64,000 nucleotides of DNA from assembly GCA_024114885.1 (NCBI GenBank), contig CP099422.1, positions 1,054,001 through 1,118,000 of the forward strand. Reading direction: 5' to 3'. Both the position numbers and the translations under genes were made by a program. Numbering within the stretch: the stretch's first letter is position 1; each line of letters begins with the position of its first letter. Positions 57,053 through 64,000 of the stretch are shown here, one piece after another. The notes under the pieces were generated by a model. It was not told the DNA's origin and ran no database searches. It saw only the letters and a list, made by a program, of their open reading frames with translations. The stretch comes from Septoria linicola. Lineage: Eukaryota; Ascomycota; Dothideomycetes; Mycosphaerellales; Mycosphaerellaceae.

Positions 57053-58739
57053 ATGAGCACTGGTGTCACGAATGAGCAAGAGCATTGCTCTTCAGCGTCA
57101 CGGTCCGTGTACAGCACGCATGGAAGTGATACACAAGCAATGACAACCACGCACAATCACACAGGGGCGACAGCCCGAGATAATTCCCGGCAGCACAACG
57201 GGAATGTGTACAACCACAACACGAATCACTATACCATCCGTCAACGCCGCTCAGATGAAACTTTGCGAGAGGATGGACGCAACAGAGAACTTCTTCGAGC
57301 GGCTGCCGAAGGCCAGACACGACGTGTCGAGTACCTCATCCAAGCAGGAGCCGATCGTGACTACTCTGATGATAGAGATGGCTTCACGGCTCTGCATCAC
57401 GCAGCCCTATCAGGATTTGAAGACACTGTTGAGGTATTAGTCTCGACGTATGGCCTGGACGTCAATGCACCGAGTCTAGAGCACGGCACGCCTCTGTGTC
57501 TGGCTGCGTTGAAAGCTCGCGTGAATATTGTCAGGCTTCTTCTGGATGCTCGGGCGAATGTCAATGCTCAAGGCGGGTCGCTTGGCTCTCCTCTGCACGC
57601 GGCGTGCGATGCAGGTGACTCGGAGGTCGCCCGCATGCTTCTGCGCAAAGGTGCTGATGCTTGTCTGCGGCGTAACGTGAAGCTCGGAGGTTCTCTGATT
57701 GTCTTTGGAGCTGCGTTGATACCACATCTAGAGTGCATGTATCGTGCCTTTGCGATGAGTAGAGATCCGGACCGGAGGAGGAATAATAACCGATTTTCGG
57801 CAGAGACTGCTGACTGGGCAGGCCTCTACGTTACGAGGTCTGCCGGACATCCAAGTGCCGCCTCTCTTCTATGCTCGCGATCGAGAGTGTATCGCTGAGC
57901 TGAAAAGGAGTGGCGCTAATTTGGACCGAAGGGACAGTGAAGGCCAGACATACTTGATGCGCGTGGCGAGCGCTGGTAGCATTCAGCTTCTCAGGATTTT
58001 GGTTTCGTTGGGCGCATCGATGAATCTGACCTCTTTACGGTCAGGTCTGACGGCGTTGGACTATGCACTCGAAAGCGTGCGCCACCCCTGCATAGGATAT
58101 CTCTTGGCTGAAGGGGCCAGCTTCCATCGCCCATACGCAGATCAAGGGCGTCAGCTTGCGTGCCATGATTACGAAGTTGTACTAGAATTCGAAAGCGCCC
58201 GGCGCCTGGGGCCAACAGAATTCCAAAGGCTTCGGGATATATTAGAGGGCGTCGATGACCCTTATGGCACTGAGGCTACGCGGTATCTCTGCTGTCACGG
58301 GCTCGATCCCAATCGATGCTACCCTGCAGTTCATGGACACATGTCGTGGCGAGATCATACTCCTCTGACGTACGCCGTGCATGTGGGCGCCTCCGAATGG
58401 TTGGTCGAGACACTGCTTCATTTCGGCGGCTGTATCACAGCAGAGAATGCCATGGGTCAGAACGCGTGGCAGGTGGCCAGCGAAACCGCGCAGCTCGCCC
58501 GTTGCTCAACTGACGCAGCTCGTAGGTACCATCCGGACTACTTCGACGCTTGTGTCGAGCTATTCCGGCATTGGCTTCGTTACCGTACTGGGCACGAGTC
58601 ACCGGAGCTCAGACAACAGGCCGCTCGGCTCGCAGCTCAGTCTTACCAACAGCCCGCCCAGCGCACAGCGTCGCTTTCAATGGGCTCGAACAATCGCCTC
58701 AGACTGCAGGATGTTCAAAGTCACAATCTGGCGGGTTGA
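57053..58739 (+). CDS. Ankyrin-repeat protein, two frames to be joined
   Basis: The first frame (from ATG 57053) has a polar N-terminus and then ankyrin repeats: DGFTALHHAALSGFEDTVEV, HGTPLCLAALKARVNIVRLL, SPLHAACDAGDSEVARMLLR. The second frame, open to 58739, continues with FYARDRECIAELKRSGANLD, EGQTYLMRVASAGSIQLLRI, GLTALDYALESVRHPCIGYL and later HTPLTYAVHVGASEWLVETL. The switch lies between about 57670 and 57850. An intron starting GTGAAG at 57677 and ending at CAG 57803 or 57821 would join the frames, but the donor is only fair; a frameshift is the alternative. Ankyrin repeats mediate protein binding; no N-terminal NACHT or enzymatic domain is seen, so the role is unknown. Confidence 0.65.
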
Positions 58740-59784
58740 ATTGTGTCTAATCGCGGTCAGCACTCTCCACTGGAAGTCGGGATGCTCATCAAGTAACCAT
58801 CGCATGGATTGCTCTCGCCGCTTTTGTCAGTACAAGCCCCAGGGGCTCGCGAGATGGGCACCATTGATGGCTGAGTCTTGGTTTGGACGCTGTGCTCGTC
58901 TGCTGTAAAGTGTGGCCTCGGGTGCGCTCGGTACATAGAAGCACGTCGGTTGAGATATGAGCTTCATTTCTCTCCAGTCATGGTATCGCATATATACAGT
59001 GCCGCATTTTCGCTGGTCACACACGACACTCGGCGAAAAGGTCTTGCAGCCTCTTTCTTCTTCTTCCCTCCACCCGCTGCTTCTCAGCACTACCGCCTCT
59101 CGTAGCCCGGTGTGCCGTTTGCTCTCTGCTCTGCTTCATATTCCTTGATCTGCTTGGTCCAAAATCGCGATGGGAAGAATCGATCGGGCTGTTCCTTCCG
59201 CGTCAGCACTGCATCGTTTCCTCGCTCCATCCTCTTCATGCGCTCACCTGTGGCATCTCATTCCTAAACTCCCTGTTCGCGCTCAAATTCCAGGCCATGG
59301 CAGCAATTCCCACTACGACACCTCCCATGATGGCTGTGTTCTGCTTCCAGTTCGAGGGCTGCGAGTACCATCCTCCCGCGGGCGACCAGACGTGCTTCGG
59401 GTAGCTGTTGTCGCAGTCATGTCAGCCATTGGCGCCTCCTGCCGCCGTGAATCGCGTCAAGCATACGGCACCTTCCCTCCGCCTCCTCGGAGTATTTGCG
59501 TGACTCTCATTGTGATGTGCGATGTGCGATGTGACCGCTCTCGAGTGGTGAAGTGGGTGCGGCAGGGCGGAGGTGCAAGTGATGGTTGGTGTCGCTGCTC
59601 GCAACTGCCGTGCACGCCAAGAAAGTCTGGAGATCAGATCGCGACTCTTGGACCGAGCTGGGAGAAAAGTTGGGATCATTGAAGCAACACCGCATCACGC
59701 GACAGCATCTGCACCTTCCTTCTTCCTTCTTCCTTCTCTTCTGCATCACTGCCTAGAGTCTCCGTCTGGGACACGAGCGGTCAG
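58740..59784. other. Intergenic / 5' region of MRPL3, about 1 kb
   Basis: Contains pyrimidine-rich tracts (about 59049-59065 and 59713-59741) typical of fungal promoters, and short frames at 59170-59682 and 59297-59404 that are not called as genes. Confidence 0.45.
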
Positions 59785-61263
59785 ATGAAGTCCCTACGCC
59801 TCGAGCGATGGGCAAGCCAATTGCAGCAGGCTCCACGAAATCCACGGTTACTGCAACGGACATGTCCCTTTTCATCGACCACGAGACTGCCGAGGCGAGA
59901 CTTGCAAACGCGATATCAGCAGCTGCAGTCACAATGGCAGCATAACCAGCGGAGGACGATCACGACGAAGAGGAAGGCGAGCACTTCAGCCGCGGCGGAG
60001 CAAGTCCAGCAGGAAGAGGCCATCTACAACGACGACTTTGTGGCAGACGGAGCTGTCGGCGTGGGATCAGGAATCGGCAGTGCAGGAGGCAAATACCCTC
60101 TGAACTTTCCATCACATCGCGAAGCTGTCAGAAGCGCCAAACTGGCTGCTCTCCACGCACGACTGTCGCTACCCTCAAAACTGCCTCTGCAGACGTTGGC
60201 GAGATGTCTCATCGATCCGAGTGTAGACCCGCGACCGGGATACAATAATGCTCCCATGGCGATTCTAGGACAGGAACTGCTAGGATATTACACAACCGAA
60301 TGGCTGATTTGCAAATACCCCCGACTGCCCATGTCGATCATCATGGCTGCTGCGTATGGATATCTAGGAAACGCAACGCTCAACAGCATGCGCTTGGAGT
60401 GGGGCGTGGAAGCTGTCGCTGCGCCAGGGCCAGAGGTTGATGCAGGACTGCTGCAGTTGAAGAGGACGACTCCTGGAAATGCAATGGCGGAGGATGGCAC
60501 GAGGAGAGTGAAAGACGTGGAGCAAGATGAGAGCGATAGGAGGCACAGGCACAAGTCGCTGAGTGGGCGCATCGTCTACGATGATATGTTTGGCGAAGTT
60601 CAGGACTTGCCGGCATTCGACTTGAGGCCATATGCTGGCGCACCAGTCTCACAACCAGATCAGGCCAGTGAAAATGCCGAGATGGCAGACTCGATTGGAG
60701 CTGGCGTACAGAGTGGCGAGATCGAGGCGCAAGTGGGACACCTTCCACTGCAGACGATCAACACCGACGACATGGACATGAATACTGAGCCTGCGACAAT
60801 CGAAGACGCTTCTGCTGGATTTGTGCGTGCTCTGGCAGGCGCAATTTACCTCCACGCAGGAACAGATGCAATCAAGGAGTTCCACAAGGCACACGTGCTA
60901 TCACGACACCTGCCCCTGCACAACATGTTCAACTTCAAACACCCCACACAGGACCTGTCGAAGCTCTGCCGAAGAGAAGGATGGGAAAGTCCGGTGGCGA
61001 GGCTTATATCCGAGACTGGACGACTGTCGAGAACGCCAGTCTTTGTAGTGGGTGTGTTCAGCGGCGATGACAAGCTGGGTGAGGGTGCCGGTGCATCATT
61101 GAACGAAGGCCGAGTACGTGCTGCGGCAGATGCGCTGAGGAGTTGGTACCTATACAGCCCTATGGACAGCCAGATCGTATATCCTTCAGAAGTGGAGGGA
61201 TCAGCTGGGAAAAGGAAGAAATGGATCCCGCAATATGTCGACTCGGGCGAGATTGTGGCGTAA
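59785..61263 (+). CDS. MRPL3: Mitochondrial large-subunit ribosomal protein mL44 (MRPL3, 492 aa)
   Basis: Single exon from ATG 59785 to TAA 61263. mL44 (yeast Mrpl3) is a structural protein of the mitochondrial large ribosomal subunit with an inactive RNase III fold and a double-stranded RNA-binding domain. Seen here: an Arg/Ser/Gln-rich mitochondrial presequence (~60 aa), the RNase III-like region with HREAVRSAKLAALHARLSLP, NNAPMAILGQELLGYYTTEW and MSIIMAAAYGYLGNATLNSM, an acidic, low-complexity insert (~residues 225-340), the RNase III end ALAGAIYLHAGTDAIKEF, and a C-terminal dsRBD (LSKLCRREGWESPVARLISE, FVVGVFSGDDKLGEGAGASL, AADALRSWYL). Catalytic acidic residues of RNase III are not evident, as in mL44 generally. 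Confidence 0.88.
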   Translation: MKSLRLERWASQLQQAPRNPRLLQRTCPFSSTTRLPRRDLQTRYQQLQSQWQHNQRRTITTKRKASTSAAAEQVQQEEAIYNDDFVADGAVGVGSGIGSAGGKYPLNFPSHREAVRSAKLAALHARLSLPSKLPLQTLARCLIDPSVDPRPGYNNAPMAILGQELLGYYTTEWLICKYPRLPMSIIMAAAYGYLGNATLNSMRLEWGVEAVAAPGPEVDAGLLQLKRTTPGNAMAEDGTRRVKDVEQDESDRRHRHKSLSGRIVYDDMFGEVQDLPAFDLRPYAGAPVSQPDQASENAEMADSIGAGVQSGEIEAQVGHLPLQTINTDDMDMNTEPATIEDASAGFVRALAGAIYLHAGTDAIKEFHKAHVLSRHLPLHNMFNFKHPTQDLSKLCRREGWESPVARLISETGRLSRTPVFVVGVFSGDDKLGEGAGASLNEGRVRAAADALRSWYLYSPMDSQIVYPSEVEGSAGKRKKWIPQYVDSGEIVA

Positions 61264-61869
61264 GGAAAAAGATGACTTTCAGCAGGAGAAATGTGTTACC
61301 AGAACTGTGGATGTATCACGGCAGGCACAGCATGCGAGAGCGACGGCGTCTTCACTACTAGACACTGCGTGTGCAGAGGAAAGGCACTGTTGTTGTACTG
61401 TACAAATGTATACATAGCCAGAGGCTCTCGAGGCCTGTCACAAATGCCACCAATCTCTACCTTGCAGCATCTCCCACCAATCTCGCGCGGTGCCTCGCAG
61501 CCGCCATCCTGGAAGTATCTGTCGTCCGAGCCGCACTGTCATCCTCTCGAAAGTGGGAGCCCAAGGAGAGTGGTGATCACATGCTGTGCCACCGAGGACG
61601 TTCAGGTCAGTGATGGTTGTGTAAACGAGAACGACGGGGCGGAAACAGCTCCGGCAACGAACGACATGGTCTCAATGGCTACGTCGAACGCGTTCAGGCA
61701 AACAAGGAGTTCCCTGCGAGAACCACTAACTTGGCCATCTTTCACATGCAGACCACCATGACGCTGTTCTCCGACTCTTGTTGCCGAGCGCGATGATATC
61801 TGTGACATTGTCGTCGCAGCATCCGCCATCGCTCTTCTCTGCTCACCTCTTCCACCGTCCACGTCCACG
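61264..61869. other. Intergenic, 606 bp
   Basis: 3' flank of MRPL3 and promoter of the hydrolase. A Cys-rich frame starts at 61291 in the same frame as MRPL3 but after two stops; not called. Confidence 0.4.
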
Positions 61870-63423
61870 ATGATCAACTCCACGCCCGCAGACTATGTCT
61901 TCATACGCATCTGCATCTTTGGACTGGGTGCAATCGTGCCCATCAGTGTGATATGCACGATATACTCCGCTGTTCTGCCTTGGGTGGATACAGACTGGGC
62001 ACTTCCTGCGATCCCTCTCCCTCTCCCACTCCACATCTACTTCGCAGTGGAAACACTCTTCTGGCTGTTCTTCCAGCTGCCGCTATACTACAGCCTCCAG
62101 AAAGAAGCCACCCATCCACCGATCCTTCCCAAGCAAGAACGACAGCAACTCTTCGATCGAGTCATAAAACATGTTAGCGCGGCAGAGCTCGAACGCCATA
62201 TCCGATGGTGGTTTCGAGGCGCCAAGCTCGAAGAGATAGGCCGCGATGGAGTGGAAGACTGGCTCGCGTGGGCGTTCTTCGAAGGCAGAATTGGTGGAGA
62301 AGGCGCTGGAGCGGAATTGGACGAGTACACGAGACGCTTTGAGCAGTTGCTCGGAAAGAGCTTCACGACTGGCTACGGGAAAGCGAAGCCAATCCGCCTC
62401 ACACTGGACAAGATTGAGCTCTACGGGTTCCGAAGTCTGGCGTGGTATTTCTGCGTCGGGTTCGTAGACCTTCTGACGTATCTTCGGCTCTGTCGGAATG
62501 GTTACCACCACCATCGTCTGCCGCTCAAGAACTTCTTTGCCCTGTTTCCCTTTCGACCGGTGGCTTTGACTGCGGCGAGGAAGTCGCCTGTGGAGCATTT
62601 GACTTATTGGCATCGTCCTCACACAGCCAAAGATCGCCTACCAGTGGTGTTCATACACGGCATAGGCATCGGATTGTATCCTTACGTCAACTTCTTGGAC
62701 GATCTCATCAAGCATGTGGATGGTGGTCATGAAAACAACGACCACGGCCAGATCGGCATCATCGCTCTGGAAATCATGCCTGTCTCGTTCCGCATTACGC
62801 ACGCCGCATTGAGCAAAGAGGACATGTGCAAGGAGATCAACACTATCCTCGAGCATCACGGATTCGACCGGTTCGTCCTAGTCGGTCACTCCTACGGCAC
62901 AGTTGGAGCAACGCACGTTCTGCACGACAAGGTTCTGCAGCCCAAGGTCGCCTCAGTGCTACTCATCGACCCAGTCTGCTTCCTGCTACACAACCCGGAC
63001 GTTGCATACAACTTCACAGTTCGCTGCCCCCAACAAGCAAACGAATGGCAGCTCTGGTACTTCGCTTCTCAAGACCCTGGCGTCGCGCACACTCTTGGTC
63101 GAAGATTCTTCTGGTCGGAAAATGTGCTATGGCTGGACGATCTGCTGCCAATGATGGACGCCACGGGGATGAAAGTCACTGTCAGTCTTGCTGGGAGAGA
63201 CTTGATCGTGGACACCGATGCAGTGGGGCGGTATCTGGTCAGCGCACTGCAATCGACAAAGTATGGCACTTTCGAGCAGGACTGGAAGCAGAAGGAATGG
63301 ACTGGTGAAGGACTGGAGGTGATATGGAACGAAGATCGCGATCATGCACAGGTTTTTGATTCGATGCCGAAACGGGCGAAGCTGGTCAAGGTTGTGCAGA
63401 AGTACTGCGAGGGTACGACATGA
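61870..63423 (+). CDS. Membrane-anchored alpha/beta hydrolase (517 aa)
   Basis: Single exon from ATG 61870. One or two N-terminal hydrophobic spans (IFGLGAIVPISVICTIYSAV; IYFAVETLFWLFFQLPLYY) anchor the protein. After a ~170-residue helical linker comes an alpha/beta-hydrolase fold: oxyanion strand LPVVFIHGIGIGLYPY, nucleophile elbow VGHSYG with S341, VASVLLIDPVCFLLH, the acid in AGRDLIVDT and the His in DRDHAQVFD near the C-terminus, so the triad is complete. Similar fungal proteins are annotated as hypothetical lipases or esterases of ER or lipid-droplet membranes; substrate unknown. Length and two-part layout are normal for that group. Confidence 0.85.
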   Translation: MINSTPADYVFIRICIFGLGAIVPISVICTIYSAVLPWVDTDWALPAIPLPLPLHIYFAVETLFWLFFQLPLYYSLQKEATHPPILPKQERQQLFDRVIKHVSAAELERHIRWWFRGAKLEEIGRDGVEDWLAWAFFEGRIGGEGAGAELDEYTRRFEQLLGKSFTTGYGKAKPIRLTLDKIELYGFRSLAWYFCVGFVDLLTYLRLCRNGYHHHRLPLKNFFALFPFRPVALTAARKSPVEHLTYWHRPHTAKDRLPVVFIHGIGIGLYPYVNFLDDLIKHVDGGHENNDHGQIGIIALEIMPVSFRITHAALSKEDMCKEINTILEHHGFDRFVLVGHSYGTVGATHVLHDKVLQPKVASVLLIDPVCFLLHNPDVAYNFTVRCPQQANEWQLWYFASQDPGVAHTLGRRFFWSENVLWLDDLLPMMDATGMKVTVSLAGRDLIVDTDAVGRYLVSALQSTKYGTFEQDWKQKEWTGEGLEVIWNEDRDHAQVFDSMPKRAKLVKVVQKYCEGTT

Positions 63424-64000
63424 AGGGGAAAGACATGATGTTACCAGAACAAGATCCAGGCGAGTCATGCACGAAAGCCTCGCAGCCTCCAACGATTCCC
63501 GTGCACAAAGCGCACCCGTCGCAGCATGCTGTTCACGCAGTACACACCGCGGGATGCAGACCACCAGAGCGCGAGTCCGCCTACCACCAATGCAAGCATA
63601 CCCCTTAAGCTGAATGCCTCGACAATCTGCGCGAACTGCAAAGTCTTTCAGATATTTGCCTTCATGCCACCAGCAATATCCCCCCTGGCATGACGCTTCG
63701 ACTCCACAGCCCAGTGGCGGCACGCACAGCAGGCACACCTTCAACGCGGCGCACATGCACACGACTTGCACGCCAGTCGCTGCGCAAACACTTTGGTCGT
63801 ACTCACGGCCTGTGCCGATATGTATATATATAGTAGATCGACTTCAGACGCTTGTGCGCCACGGGAGCCAGCAACAAGCTCATACAGCTACAACACAACA
63901 ATACTGAATCGCTGAAAGCGATTCATTTTAGCTAAAATGAAACTCATTACAGAGCTATTGATATACGTCGATCCTCCGCAACAGACTGGAGCACCTGATG
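63424..64000. other. 3' flank and window end with two palindromes
   Basis: No gene supported. It contains a TATATATATA run near 63822-63831 and the adjacent inverted repeats at 63906-63939. Confidence 0.5.
63906..63939. repeat. Two adjacent perfect inverted repeats
   Basis: GAATCGCT / AGCGATTC (63906-63913 and 63917-63924, three-base loop) is followed directly by the 16-bp perfect palindrome CATTTTAGCTAAAATG (63924-63939). Either could form a hairpin in RNA or bind a dimeric factor. The upstream TATA run suggests this may be the 5' leader of a gene that starts beyond the window. Confidence 0.75.

Noticed and set aside
59170..59682. 170-codon frame upstream of MRPL3
   Set aside because: Arg/Ser/Cys/Pro mix typical of random GC-rich frames, no domain, overlaps several other frames; likely promoter and leader DNA.
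1..64000. Transposons or transposon relics
   Set aside because: No transposase, reverse transcriptase or integrase motif, and no terminal repeats with target-site duplications were recognised in any frame.

Overview
This window is nuclear DNA of a filamentous ascomycete. Genes are split by short GT-AG introns (mostly about 45-100 bp) with CTAAC/CTGAC-like branch sites and small intergenic gaps. The family mix (PDR-type ABC transporter, fungal-rhodopsin membrane protein, heme-thiolate peroxygenase, Spo71, a mitoribosomal protein with an RNase III fold) and the many lineage-specific ORFs suggest a dothideomycete of the Mycosphaerellales/Capnodiales type. That placement is inference; no marker gene is present. 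I found no rRNA, tRNA, CRISPR array or intact transposon.

Layout. 0-6 kb: end of a UBA-like gene, small orphan genes, a truncated USP-type deubiquitinase copy followed by an intact seven-exon USP gene, and a small single-pass membrane protein. 6-14 kb (minus): MFS sugar transporter, GH5 glucanase-like enzyme, Spo71-like PH-domain protein. 14-20 kb (plus): L-2-hydroxyglutarate dehydrogenase with a GC-AG intron, an orphan protein with a Cys-rich N-terminus, and a frameshifted VOC/glyoxalase gene. 20-30 kb: a 1417-residue PDR ABC transporter (plus), then a methionine-permease-type transporter with a 15-nt micro-exon and a TauD/TfdA dioxygenase (both minus). 30-48 kb: mostly orphan genes plus a TatD-family hydrolase. 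Two of the orphans are clear paralogues sharing an undescribed domain that ends in a C-x2-C pair. 48-57 kb: fungal rhodopsin-family protein (minus), secreted peroxygenase, motor-only kinesin and cytochrome P450 (plus). 57-64 kb (plus): ankyrin-repeat gene, mitoribosomal protein mL44 (MRPL3) and a membrane-anchored alpha/beta hydrolase; the window ends with two adjacent perfect inverted repeats.

How the genes relate. Most appear to be independent housekeeping or accessory genes and not one pathway. The methionine permease and the TauD-type dioxygenase could both serve sulfur acquisition. The peroxygenase, P450, ABC and MFS genes suggest oxidative metabolism and export but lack a biosynthetic backbone enzyme. 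The most novel-looking material is the paralogous orphan pair at 41.5-43.0 and 45.9-47.9 kb, then the tandem USP copies. Exon borders were worked out by hand from splice signals, reading phase and domain continuity; every multi-exon model given with exons closes in frame.
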